A stretch of DNA of 64,000 nucleotides, taken from contig KE351596.1 in the NCBI GenBank assembly GCA_000415185.1, positions 1 through 64,000 on the forward strand, in the 5' to 3' direction. The notes below the pieces were generated by a model. That model saw only the letters and a program-made list of their open reading frames with translations, did not search any database and was not told the origin of the DNA. Both the position numbers and the translations under genes were made by a program. Below, piece after piece: positions 1-8,917 of this stretch (position 1 is the stretch's first letter; each line of letters starts with the position of its first letter). Source of the stretch: Enterococcus faecalis 13-SD-W-01. GTDB lineage: Bacteria; Bacillota; Bacilli; Lactobacillales; Enterococcaceae.

Positions 1-225
1 GTAGCAACTTTTATATCTTAGCAAACATCGAAGTCGATGTCAACAGTTTTTTCAAAAAGTTTTTTCGCTTATTTCGCGAAGTGCTTTTAGCAACTCATTT
101 ATAATAACTTATCAGTTGTTATTTGTCAAGAAGTTTTTTTAAGTTTTTTATTGATGTATCAACGAAAAACCAACTTCTCATTTAAGCGACTTCGTTATTC
201 TATCATGTTAAGAACAACTCGTCAA
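1..225 (-). promoter_or_regulatory. Three tandem strong sigma-A promoters firing leftward, probably rRNA-operon promoters
   Basis: Read on the minus strand, three promoters follow each other. They are TTGACG (220-225) with TAGAAT (197-202), TTGACA (124-129) with TATTAT (101-106), and TTGACA (38-43) with TAAGAT (15-20). Every spacer is exactly 17 bases. A/T tracts lie upstream of the first two, like UP elements. All point out of the window to the left. Stacked near-consensus promoters of this kind are typical of rRNA operons, so an rrn operon probably begins left of position 1. That target is inference because the transcribed gene is not in view. The stretch 226-353 holds no gene that I can see. 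Confidence 0.65.
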
Positions 226-353
226 CAACTTTTTAAAACTTTTTTTAAATCGACAATCTAAATCGCCAACGAGTAATAATGTATCATTAATCGTTGACGA
301 ACACAAGCACTAATTTTATCTTTTTATCGATTCTGTTGATTCGGACTATCTCT

Positions 354-2054
354 TTAGTTCTCTTTTTTCTTTATTTTCGGCAGCATTATTGTTATGACTG
401 TTCCCTTGTCTTTTTCTGTTTGGATGAGAAAACAGGATTCCTCTTCATATAAAAGTTTCAAACGCTCTTTTATATTCTGCAAACCAATCCCTGTATAATG
501 ATTAGCTTTTTCTATTTTCCCCATCCCTCTCATATCAAACCCTACCCCATTGTCAATGATTTCAATAATCAACTGTGATTCATTGGTTCTTGCAAAGATT
601 TGGGCATAACCTGCTTGCCCTTCCGGAAAAGCATGGAGATAAATGTTTTCTATTAAGGGCTGTAAGAGCATTTTGGGCACATATGATTCTTTGCTTTCTT
701 GCGTTGCTTCGATTTCTAATTGGATCGATCGCCCATAACGAAGCTGGAGTATTTCCACATATTCTCTGATGATCTCTAGTTCTTCTCTCAGATATACTTT
801 TTCTTCTTTGCGGCTGAGTGTATAACGCAGAAGCTGGATAAAATGTTCTAATGCTTCACTTGCTTCTTTATTTTTACATTGCCAAATCAGGAATTTGATC
901 GTTGTCAATGTATTGTAGACAAAGTGCGGCTGGATCTGCATTTGCAATGTTTGGATTTCTGCCAGACGTTTTTCTGATTCGCTTTGGTAGATTTTTTCTA
1001 TATGAACGGTCAAGTCTTTCAGCATCTGATTATAGGCAAGACTCAATTCTCTTACTTCTGTTGTTCCTTGGACCTTTACTTGCTTAGTAAAATCACCATG
1101 CTTTATAGCAGGCAATGCAGCAATCAGCTGATAGATGGGTTGCGTCATCTTGCGGATAATCAAAAAAGAAGTTCCGGCTACAAAAAGAGTAATGATACTA
1201 AGAATAAGCAGTGTTGGTTCAACGATCCGCATATTTAACATAAATTGTTCTTCGTTGAAAATATCATATAAAACAAAATTATAAGAATACAAATTCCTTT
1301 GATTGATTCGATAGCCGTCTCTTTCGATCTCAGCTCTATCGATTTTTTCTCCCAGCTTCTCTTGATTTTGCGAAGAAATGATTTGCTGGTCTTCATCAAG
1401 GATATAGATCGTATGCAGCGTAGTATCTAGTAATTCTTGATAAATAGCACGAAAATCTGATTCGCTGATAAAAACTAACGCATAACCATAGATATCTTCG
1501 CCTTCTAAAAGTTTTCGGACAAATAGTAATCCCGGGGTTTCTTTTGTTGCAGTAGTCAACCCTTCTGTACGATAGAAAAATTGTGTTTTCGCTGATGTTC
1601 GATTTATTTTATCGAACATTTCACTTTCCCAGAATTTTTCAACAGCTGAACTGCGCACCGCATCATTTTGGAAAAAACTGTTGCCGTTTTTTCCGAGAAG
1701 GATGAGATTTGAAGGAACAGATTCAAAAGCAGCACGTGTTGTATTCAGCTGTTTTTTCATTTCGATGATCGTTTGTCCATTACTCAACGGATTTTGCAGA
1801 TATTTTTTGGCTGCCTGACTTGTTTCCACCACTTCGAACACTCGATTGATCGCTGTGTTCAGCTGTTCATATTCTTGCTGGATTTTTTCCAACAGGATCT
1901 GATTGGCTTGACGGTTGGCTTGTAGATGTGTTTCTTGCGAGCGGCCGACAACTAAATAGGCAGTAGCCCAAGCAGTAATTACGATCGAACTTACTACGAG
2001 CCCAACAAGCAGACAGAACAACTGATTTTTCTTGAACCATCTCAGTCTATTCAT
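354..2054 (-). CDS. Sensor histidine kinase, YesM family
   Basis: Membrane sensor kinase of 566 residues that should phosphorylate the response regulator encoded just upstream. A first membrane segment lies near residues 12-34 and a second near 285-303, with an extracytoplasmic sensor domain between them. A HAMP region follows, then the YesM-type kinase domain with QPHFVYNTL (phospho-acceptor His about residue 377) and an ATPase domain with NGVGFD and GIGLQNIKERL. The ATG overlaps the TGA of the regulator gene by 4 bases, so the two are translationally coupled. YesM/YesN pairs commonly control neighbouring carbohydrate ABC importers, and one lies divergently here (from 3745), so a galactoside signal is the likely input (inference). 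Confidence 0.92.
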   Translation of the reverse strand: MNRLRWFKKNQLFCLLVGLVVSSIVITAWATAYLVVGRSQETHLQANRQANQILLEKIQQEYEQLNTAINRVFEVVETSQAAKKYLQNPLSNGQTIIEMKKQLNTTRAAFESVPSNLILLGKNGNSFFQNDAVRSSAVEKFWESEMFDKINRTSAKTQFFYRTEGLTTATKETPGLLFVRKLLEGEDIYGYALVFISESDFRAIYQELLDTTLHTIYILDEDQQIISSQNQEKLGEKIDRAEIERDGYRINQRNLYSYNFVLYDIFNEEQFMLNMRIVEPTLLILSIITLFVAGTSFLIIRKMTQPIYQLIAALPAIKHGDFTKQVKVQGTTEVRELSLAYNQMLKDLTVHIEKIYQSESEKRLAEIQTLQMQIQPHFVYNTLTTIKFLIWQCKNKEASEALEHFIQLLRYTLSRKEEKVYLREELEIIREYVEILQLRYGRSIQLEIEATQESKESYVPKMLLQPLIENIYLHAFPEGQAGYAQIFARTNESQLIIEIIDNGVGFDMRGMGKIEKANHYTGIGLQNIKERLKLLYEEESCFLIQTEKDKGTVITIMLPKIKKKEN

Positions 2055-3562
2055 TTTTTCAGCCTCTTTCGATAACGTAATGGGGGCAATCCATATTCTC
2101 TTTTGAAAATCCGAGAAAAATAACTTACATCCATATATCCTACACTGAAGCTGATTTTTTCCAGCGAAAGGTCAGATTCCCTCAACAATTTTTCTGCTTT
2201 TTCTAAACGGACAAATTTCAAGTATTCCGTAAAATTCATCATAAATTTTTCAGTGAACAAGGTGGACAAATACGTATAATTAAAGTGAAAGACTTCGGAA
2301 AGATGGGAGAGTGTCAATTCTTTTTGATAATTGGCAAAGATATAAGCTTGTAACTTTTGGACAAATTCATTTTCAAAAGAACTGTCCTCACCAAGCAGCT
2401 GTTTCATTTGCTTGATTTCAGATAGAAGGATTACCGAAAATTCTTCAAGATGTTTGGCTCGGGTGATTTCGTGCAAAAAATTCCGTTTTCTTTGATTGTA
2501 GTTTTCTTGACTCGTTGTTTCTTCCAAGAGAGAGAAAAAAGTATAAAAAACACTGCTGGCTTGCTGCTTCAAGAGACTTGGTGCAGCAATGGTCAAAACC
2601 AGTTCATCAAAATAACACTGGATTTCTTCTAATAGCGGTATATAGTCTGTTCTGGAAACTGTATGTACTAACTTTGGCGCTTTGATTCCTTTTGTATTCC
2701 CAAAAACAAAAAGCTCTTCTATAGAAACAATAAATTGAGTTTTGAAGAAAAAAGGCTGTTCTTCGCTTTGTTTTCTCACCTCTTCATATACTTCTTTTGC
2801 CGCGCAGATCTTCGAGAATATTCGGCTTAGAACAAAGAATGCTTGTGGATCAACACTTCTCATACTTTTTAAGGATTGCTTCAACATAGCTTTGAGTTCT
2901 TTCTCTGTATCACTGAAATTGATCAGCAAACCTAGATTTCCATCTTCCAACTTAAAAGACAGCGTTTTCATTTTATCGTTATTTGAAATACAACTTTCCA
3001 GACGTTCCAATAGCAGATGAGATTCTCGATACCATTTCATGTTTGTATAAAGAAAACAGAAATTCGGCAAATCGAAAAAATACTCAAAAATCTCCGTATC
3101 TTGGTTTTGGCCTCCGGAAAGATAGCGATTGAAACGATTCGATAAACGATGATGCTCAAAATGGGCATCTTTTTTTCGTGTAAATTGGTTGGCGATTTTC
3201 CTCAACACTTCTAAGAGATTTTCAGGCGTAAGTGTCGGTTTCAGCAAATAGTCAACAGCCCCAGATTTAAATACTTTAGAAACATACGAAAAATCATCAT
3301 AGCTGCTCAATACTAAAAAATGTGTCTGGGCAAATTGCCTTTGGATGATTTCAGCCAATTCTATACCGTTTAATTTTGGCATAACTAAATCGGTAATGAC
3401 GATTTCTGGTCTCATCTGGATGATTTTTTCTAATCCTTCTTGTCCATTTGCCGCCTCCCCAATGATTTCAAATCCTTCTTTTTCCCAATCCAGCAAATTT
3501 TTTATACCATGGCGAATCGCTTCTTCGTCATCTATCAATAACAGTGTGATGGGCGGTTCCAT
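2051..3562 (-). CDS. Response regulator with AraC-type DNA-binding domain, YesN family
   Basis: Cytoplasmic transcription regulator of 503 residues. The receiver domain covers residues 1-120 with acidic residues DDEE near the start and the phospho-acceptor Asp58 in VITDLVMP. A long poorly conserved linker follows. The C-terminal 100 residues are a double helix-turn-helix AraC domain ending with the typical SVGYMDVSYFSRIFKREYG pattern. The start ATG follows GGAGGGGAAG. It is the first gene of a two-gene operon with the kinase and is divergent from the sugar-importer operon, whose promoter it probably activates from the shared 182-bp gap. Confidence 0.93.
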   Translation of the reverse strand: MEPPITLLLIDDEEAIRHGIKNLLDWEKEGFEIIGEAANGQEGLEKIIQMRPEIVITDLVMPKLNGIELAEIIQRQFAQTHFLVLSSYDDFSYVSKVFKSGAVDYLLKPTLTPENLLEVLRKIANQFTRKKDAHFEHHRLSNRFNRYLSGGQNQDTEIFEYFFDLPNFCFLYTNMKWYRESHLLLERLESCISNNDKMKTLSFKLEDGNLGLLINFSDTEKELKAMLKQSLKSMRSVDPQAFFVLSRIFSKICAAKEVYEEVRKQSEEQPFFFKTQFIVSIEELFVFGNTKGIKAPKLVHTVSRTDYIPLLEEIQCYFDELVLTIAAPSLLKQQASSVFYTFFSLLEETTSQENYNQRKRNFLHEITRAKHLEEFSVILLSEIKQMKQLLGEDSSFENEFVQKLQAYIFANYQKELTLSHLSEVFHFNYTYLSTLFTEKFMMNFTEYLKFVRLEKAEKLLRESDLSLEKISFSVGYMDVSYFSRIFKREYGLPPLRYRKRLKK

Positions 3563-3640
3563 TTTCTTCCCCTCCTATCTTGAATGATTTAAGTATATCT
3601 TTTCCCTCTTTTAGAAATCAATCCAAGTTTTGAAAACTGG

Positions 3641-3702
3641 AAATATTTTGGGTTTCAGGACATATTTCGGAGGTCGCCTCCAAAATATTGTACACGCTTT
3701 CA
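3641..3702 (+). promoter_or_regulatory. Control region of the galactoside operon: inverted repeat and cre-like site
   Basis: The gap between the YesN-type gene and the importer genes holds a long interrupted inverted repeat. AATATTTTGG (from about 3643) faces CCAAAATATT (ending about 3689), and a small palindrome GGAGG-TCG-CCTCC lies inside it (3669-3681). At 3689-3702 the sequence TGTACACGCTTTCA matches the CcpA cre consensus TGWNANCGNTNWCA with one mismatch. The first is a candidate regulator site and the second suggests catabolite repression. Both assignments are inference from sequence resemblance. Confidence 0.5.
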
Positions 3703-3744
3703 ATTAATGTTTTAGTTAACTTATCAAGCGAAAGGAGCTTTCAA

Positions 3745-5031
3745 ATGAAAAAATTTTTATTCCCCCTCTTCTCTTTATTAGCAGCAGGATTATTGGCAGG
3801 TTGCGGAACTGGAAACACTACTCAGGAAAATGCACAAAATGAGGAGCATATCATTGTCTGGGCTTGGGATGAAGCGTTCAATATCCGCGCTATGCATGAA
3901 GCAGCTGATTATTATCAAAACGAGAATGTAGAGATTGAGATCGTTGCAATGTCACAGGATGATATCGTCCAAAGACTAAATACAAGTTTAGCTTCCGGAA
4001 ATACAGACGGGTTGCCAAATATCGTACTAGTGGAAGATTATCGTATCCAAGGGTACCTCACTTCCTATCCTGGCGCTTTTGCAGACTTGTCTTCTATCGT
4101 CAGTGAAGATGATTTTTCCAGTTATAAATTTGCCGTCAATAAAATCGATGATACGATTTACGGCGTCCCTTTTGACAGCGGTGTTGCTGGGTTATTTTAC
4201 CGATTGGATTACTTAGAAGATGCTGGTTATCAAGCAGCTGATTTAGAAAATATCACTTGGGAAGAATACTTAGACATTGCTAAAACAGTGAAAGAAAAAA
4301 CGGGTCATGCTTTCTTAGCCTTAGATCCGAGTGATTTAGGTTTAGCAAGAATCATGATGCAATCAGCTGGTTCTTGGTATACAGCAGCAGATGGAACAAC
4401 TGTCACAATCGAAAACAATCCAGCGCTGCGTTCTTCGTTATCTTTAATTGCTGACTTCTTCAACGCTGGTATCGTTGAACAAATCTCTGATTGGGACAGC
4501 GGCGTCAACGCAGTCCAATCTGGAAGTGTCGCAACTTCACCAACTGGCGCTTGGTATTCCAGCACGATTCAAGGTGCAGAAGATCAATCTGGTAAATGGC
4601 GAATCGCTCCAATTCCTGTTCTTGGCGACAACAATGAATCGATCCACGCTTCAAGTATCGGAGGTTCTGGCTGGTATGTTTTAGAGGATGTCACAGGAAA
4701 AGAAAATGCGATCGACTTTTTAGGCGCTACATTTGCTTCCAGCAAAGAATTGATGGCTCACTTAGCTGAAGAAATCGGTTTGGTTTCGACAATGAATGCT
4801 GCTTTAGAGACAGATGTTTATGCAGAAGGCAGTGAATTTTATGGTGATGAACCAGTTTTTGAAAACTTTGCCCGCTGGTCCAGCGAAGTTCCAGCAGTCA
4901 ATTACGGCAATCATACGTATGCCATTGAATCAGTGATGACCGAAACACTTCAAGCAATCATCAATGGTGGCGATATTGACGAACTTTTAGCTGCTGCACA
5001 AACACAGGTAGAAGCACAAATCGCCAACTAA
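3745..5031 (+). CDS. Sugar ABC transporter extracellular solute-binding lipoprotein
   Basis: Lipoprotein of 428 residues that should capture an oligosaccharide outside the cell for the two permeases encoded next. The signal peptide MKKFLFPLFSLL ends in the lipobox LLAGC, with the lipidated Cys at residue 20. The rest resembles family 1 binding proteins (IIVWAWDEAF near the start, a central VPFDSGVAGLFYR segment). The start was set at ATG 3745 behind AAAGGAG; an upstream in-frame start at 3688 would bury the signal peptide. It is the first gene of an operon with permeases and galactosidases, so a galactose-containing oligosaccharide is the likely cargo (inference). Confidence 0.92.
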   Translation: MKKFLFPLFSLLAAGLLAGCGTGNTTQENAQNEEHIIVWAWDEAFNIRAMHEAADYYQNENVEIEIVAMSQDDIVQRLNTSLASGNTDGLPNIVLVEDYRIQGYLTSYPGAFADLSSIVSEDDFSSYKFAVNKIDDTIYGVPFDSGVAGLFYRLDYLEDAGYQAADLENITWEEYLDIAKTVKEKTGHAFLALDPSDLGLARIMMQSAGSWYTAADGTTVTIENNPALRSSLSLIADFFNAGIVEQISDWDSGVNAVQSGSVATSPTGAWYSSTIQGAEDQSGKWRIAPIPVLGDNNESIHASSIGGSGWYVLEDVTGKENAIDFLGATFASSKELMAHLAEEIGLVSTMNAALETDVYAEGSEFYGDEPVFENFARWSSEVPAVNYGNHTYAIESVMTETLQAIINGGDIDELLAAAQTQVEAQIAN

Positions 5032-5073
5032 CGTCGATTCTTTCAAAAAAACAACTTCTAAAGGAGGTCTTTT

Positions 5074-5943
5074 GTGAAAAAGAAAGCTTGGCGCTTCAAC
5101 GGAAATCTTTTCATTCTTTTACCCATTAGTTTTATTACGTTGTTTGTTTTTATCCCAATGTTCTTCGCTCTCTTCACCTCGTTTCAGTCAGGTCCGCCGA
5201 CTGCAATGACTTTTAATGGGTTAGGAAATTACAGTCGTATGCTAAGCGATTCTACGTTTCGAAGAGCTTTTTCCAATACTTTTCTATATTTGCTTGTCCA
5301 AGTACCAATCATGATTTTTTTAGCGTTGATTTTATCCAACATCTTGAACGATAAAAAACTGAAGTTCAAAGGCTTGTTTCGAACAGCGCTGTTTTTACCT
5401 TGTATCACCTCTCTTGTCTCTTATTCATTGATCATCAAAAGTTTGTTTGGGACAAACGGTTTTGTAAATAATCTTTTGATGAATAGCCAACTTATTGATA
5501 CATCTATCCATTGGCTGACAAATCCATTTTGGGCAAGAATCTTGATCATCTTTGCGATTACATGGCGCTGGACAGGTTATAACATGGTGTTTTTTATCTC
5601 CGGTATGCAGAATATCGATCCAAGTATTTATGAGGCAGCAGAAATTGACGGCGCATCAAAATGGCAGCAGTTCTTTCAGATTACTTTACCAAACTTGAAA
5701 CCGATTATTCCATTTACGACGATTACTTCAACAATCGGTACATTACAGCTCTTTGATGAAGTCCAGAACATCACAGGTGGTGGTCCGGCAAATGCAACAA
5801 CGACACTTTCTCAGTATATCTATAATTTGAGCTATCGATTTACGCCTAACTTTGGGTATGCCGCAGCTGTTTCATTCATTATCGTTGTTGCGATTGTGCT
5901 GCTTTCTATCTTACAACTCAAATTAGGAGGTAAAGAAGCATGA
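5074..5943 (+). CDS. Sugar ABC transporter permease, MalF/UgpA type
   Basis: Inner-membrane permease of 289 residues with six predicted membrane segments. The EAA loop that contacts the ATPase is visible as YEAAEIDGASKWQQFFQITLP around residues 187-208. The start is GTG at 5074 behind AAAGGAGG. The gene overlaps the next permease gene by 4 bases (ATGA), so the two are coupled. No ATPase gene is present in this operon. The family normally borrows a shared MsmK/UgpC-type ATPase, and one lies at 59432. Confidence 0.93.
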   Translation: MKKKAWRFNGNLFILLPISFITLFVFIPMFFALFTSFQSGPPTAMTFNGLGNYSRMLSDSTFRRAFSNTFLYLLVQVPIMIFLALILSNILNDKKLKFKGLFRTALFLPCITSLVSYSLIIKSLFGTNGFVNNLLMNSQLIDTSIHWLTNPFWARILIIFAITWRWTGYNMVFFISGMQNIDPSIYEAAEIDGASKWQQFFQITLPNLKPIIPFTTITSTIGTLQLFDEVQNITGGGPANATTTLSQYIYNLSYRFTPNFGYAAAVSFIIVVAIVLLSILQLKLGGKEA

Positions 5944-6761
5944 AAACTCTCTCCCTTACCGGAAAATATCTGCTGCTGTCGATTTTGTCGATCCTATCTA
6001 TCTTCCCTTTTGTTTGGATGATCTTAGGCATGACGAATACGCCAGTTGATATCGCAGCTGGAAAATTGATGATTGGCAATCAGCTGCTGATCAATTTTCA
6101 AAATCTCTTTGCTTCTGATTTGAACTTTTGGCAAGCGTTAGGTAATTCTTCGCTGATTGCCGGTATCACGACCTTTTTGGCTCTGATATTTTCTTCTATG
6201 GCTGGCTACGGATTTGAGATTTATCGTTCCAAGGCAAAAGAACGAATATTTTCCATCTTGCTGTTATCGATGATGGTGCCTTTTGCTGCATTGATGATTC
6301 CCCTTTATCGAATGTTTAGCCGTTTGAATGGTACATTTCTTGGGATCAATAGTATTTGGATCGTGATTTTACCGAATATTTGTACAGCATTTCTGATTTT
6401 CTTTTTCCGTCAAAATATCAAGTCTTTCCCCAAAGAGCTAGTAGAAGCTGCCCGAATCGACGGTTTGAGTGAATTGAGTATTTTTTTCCGCGTCTACATG
6501 CCTACTGCTAAAAACACCTACGCAGCAGCAGCAATCATCACGTTTATGAGCAGCTGGAACAATTATCTTTGGCCGCTCGTGGCATTGCAATCGCCAGACA
6601 AGCGAACGATTCCGTTGATTTTGTCTGCAATGGGGGCTTCTTATACCCCAGACTACGGCATGATGATGTGCGGAATCGTATTAGCAACCTTGCCAAGTGC
6701 ATTGCTTTTCTTCTTATTACAGAAACAATTTGTCCAAGGCATGATTGGTTCAATAAAATAA
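5940..6761 (+). CDS. Sugar ABC transporter permease, MalG/UgpE type
   Basis: Second permease of the importer, 273 residues with six predicted membrane segments. The EAA loop is EAARIDGLSELSIFFRVYMP, about residues 166-185. The ATG at 5940 overlaps the TGA of the preceding gene, and the product should form a heterodimer with it. The alpha-galactosidase gene starts 14 bases after this stop. An open frame that crosses the end of this gene in another phase (from 6569) is only an upstream extension of the galactosidase frame and is not used here. Confidence 0.93.
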   Translation: MKTLSLTGKYLLLSILSILSIFPFVWMILGMTNTPVDIAAGKLMIGNQLLINFQNLFASDLNFWQALGNSSLIAGITTFLALIFSSMAGYGFEIYRSKAKERIFSILLLSMMVPFAALMIPLYRMFSRLNGTFLGINSIWIVILPNICTAFLIFFFRQNIKSFPKELVEAARIDGLSELSIFFRVYMPTAKNTYAAAAIITFMSSWNNYLWPLVALQSPDKRTIPLILSAMGASYTPDYGMMMCGIVLATLPSALLFFLLQKQFVQGMIGSIK

Positions 6762-6775
6762 AAAGCGAGGAACCT

Positions 6776-8917
6776 ATGATTACATTTGACCAGCAACAAA
6801 ACGTCTTTCATTTATCGAATGGCTCGATCAGTTATTTGTTCCAAATCGAAACAGGCGGTTTTCTAGCACATCTTTATTTTGGCAAAGCGGTGAAAAACTA
6901 TTCGGGAAACTACCGTTATCCACGAATCGATCGTTCATTTTCCCCTAATCTCCCAGGTTCATCAGATCGGCTCTTTTCGTTGGACACTCTGCTCCAGGAG
7001 TATCCTTCATTTGGCAATGGTGATTTTAGAGAACCGGCTTTAGCGGGCTTGCCTGCCTCTTATGCAACAGATGAAAAAGAAGCAGAAACATTGAAACTTG
7101 TTCTGTGGGATGAAACAGCTGCTCTGCAATTGATTCTTTCCTATACGATTTTTGCAGATCACAATGTTCTTTCACGTTCAGTAGCCGTGATCAACAAAAG
7201 TACTGAGACAGTGACTATCCGTCAACTAGCTAGTTGCACATTGGATTTTCCAGCACAGGAATTTGACTTGCTCCATCTAAACGGCACATGGGCGCAAGAA
7301 CGCAATCTGATCCGGGAAAAACTTTCCCCTGGAACAAAGATACTTGATAGTAAACGCGGAAGCAGCAGTCATCAGCAAAATCCGTTTGCTGTTTTGGCAA
7401 AAAAAGAAACGACCGAATCCCAAGGTGCAGCTTTCGGCTTTTGTCTTGTTTATAGCGGGAACCACTGTACCACAGTTCAACGTGATGCTTTCCAGCAGAC
7501 ACGGGTCGTGATGGGCATCCATCCCCATCGTTTTTGCTGGCGGCTTGAACCGCAGCAAACTTTCCAAACACCAGAAGCTGTACTTGCTTTCAGCGACGAG
7601 GGATTGAATTGTCTTTCGCATACGTATCACGCTTTTTTTGAACAGCATCTGATCCGGGGTTTTTATAAAAAGAAAGAACGGCCGATTTTGATCAATAATT
7701 GGGAAGCGACTTATTTTGATTTTGATGAAGCAAAAATCCTCTCTCTTGCGAAAGAAGCCCAACAGCTTGGGATCGAATTATTTGTTTTAGATGACGGGTG
7801 GTATGGTCAGCGAAACGATGATTGTACTTCTTTAGGTGATTGGAGCCCAAATCTGGAAAAATTCCCTAATGGCTTAGCCCCGCTTTCGCAAAAAATCCAT
7901 GATTTAGGCTTAAAATTCGGCATCTGGGTCGAACCAGAAATGATTTCTGAAAACAGTCTGCTTTATCAAAAGCATCCTGACTGGGTCTTACAAGTACCTG
8001 GACGTGAAAAATCCCCTAGTCGAAGTCAATACGTTCTTGATCTTTCGCGAAAAGAAGTTCGTGATTATTTGCATCTGCAATTGTCTGCTCTTTTTGATGA
8101 AGCGTCGATCGACTATGTAAAATGGGACATGAATCGGAATCTGACAGATGTTTACTCCGCTGCTTTTCCACCCGATCAGCAAGGAGAGATTGCCCATCGT
8201 TACGTATTAGGATTATATGAACTTTTAGAAAAATTGACAAAGAAATACCCGACGATTCTTTTCGAAAGCTGTTCTGGCGGCGGCGGGCGGTTTGATGCCG
8301 GCATGCTTTATTATATGCCTCAGACGTGGACAAGTGATAATACCGATGCCGCAGCACGAATGAAAATCCAATACAGTACAAGTTTTGCTTACCCGCTTTC
8401 GACGATGGGCGCACATGTTTCTGGTATTCCCAACCACCAAACCGGCCGGCAGACTTCTTTATCTACGCGAGGAAATGTATCCATGGCTGGCGTCTTCGGG
8501 TACGAATTGGATCTTACACAGCTTTCAATCGAAGAAAAACAGGAAATCCAGGAACAGGTTTCTTTCTATAAAAAACATCGTCAGCTTTTACAGTTCGGTA
8601 CTTTTTCCCGTCTGTTAGATCCTTACCAAGGCAATCATACTGCTTGGCAAGTAACATCTCTTGATAAAAAAGAAGCGCTTGTTTTCTATTTCCAACTTTT
8701 AGAAGAAGCATCGAGTCCTTTCGTCACAATAAAACCAACAGGATTAGACCCCAATCGATGTTATCAACTGGTACAAGAACCGGACAAATACTTTTGGGGT
8801 GATGAATTGATGCGCATCGGTTTTTATGTCACACCGAAACAACTAGGAGATTTCATCTCGGAACGTTATCATTTCAAAGCAATTGATTCAAAGGAGGAGC
8901 ACAATGACAAAATTTGA
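6776..8917 (+). CDS. Alpha-galactosidase, glycoside hydrolase family 36
   Basis: Cytoplasmic enzyme of 713 residues that removes terminal alpha-linked galactose from imported oligosaccharides. An N-terminal beta-sandwich is followed by the catalytic barrel, with FVLDDGWYGQRNDD and GIWVEPEMI. The nucleophile Asp sits in YVKWDMNR (about residue 450) and the acid/base Asp in WTSDNTDA (about residue 520). CSGGGGRFDAG between them is also typical of GH36. There is no signal peptide, so the substrate is cleaved after import. The start is ATG 6776 behind GCGAGGA; the open frame extends further upstream inside the permease gene. It overlaps the beta-galactosidase start by 14 bases. Confidence 0.94.
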   Translation: MITFDQQQNVFHLSNGSISYLFQIETGGFLAHLYFGKAVKNYSGNYRYPRIDRSFSPNLPGSSDRLFSLDTLLQEYPSFGNGDFREPALAGLPASYATDEKEAETLKLVLWDETAALQLILSYTIFADHNVLSRSVAVINKSTETVTIRQLASCTLDFPAQEFDLLHLNGTWAQERNLIREKLSPGTKILDSKRGSSSHQQNPFAVLAKKETTESQGAAFGFCLVYSGNHCTTVQRDAFQQTRVVMGIHPHRFCWRLEPQQTFQTPEAVLAFSDEGLNCLSHTYHAFFEQHLIRGFYKKKERPILINNWEATYFDFDEAKILSLAKEAQQLGIELFVLDDGWYGQRNDDCTSLGDWSPNLEKFPNGLAPLSQKIHDLGLKFGIWVEPEMISENSLLYQKHPDWVLQVPGREKSPSRSQYVLDLSRKEVRDYLHLQLSALFDEASIDYVKWDMNRNLTDVYSAAFPPDQQGEIAHRYVLGLYELLEKLTKKYPTILFESCSGGGGRFDAGMLYYMPQTWTSDNTDAAARMKIQYSTSFAYPLSTMGAHVSGIPNHQTGRQTSLSTRGNVSMAGVFGYELDLTQLSIEEKQEIQEQVSFYKKHRQLLQFGTFSRLLDPYQGNHTAWQVTSLDKKEALVFYFQLLEEASSPFVTIKPTGLDPNRCYQLVQEPDKYFWGDELMRIGFYVTPKQLGDFISERYHFKAIDSKEEHNDKI

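Noticed and set aside
6569-6775. Longer N-terminus of the alpha-galactosidase
   Set aside because: The extra 69 codons lie inside the upstream permease gene in another frame; ATG 6776 has a ribosome binding site and fits the family start.
7230-8711. Antisense and shifted frames inside the GH36 gene (for example minus 7277-7762 and 8016-8414)
   Set aside because: They lie wholly inside a well supported enzyme gene, have no ribosome binding sites and no recognisable motifs.
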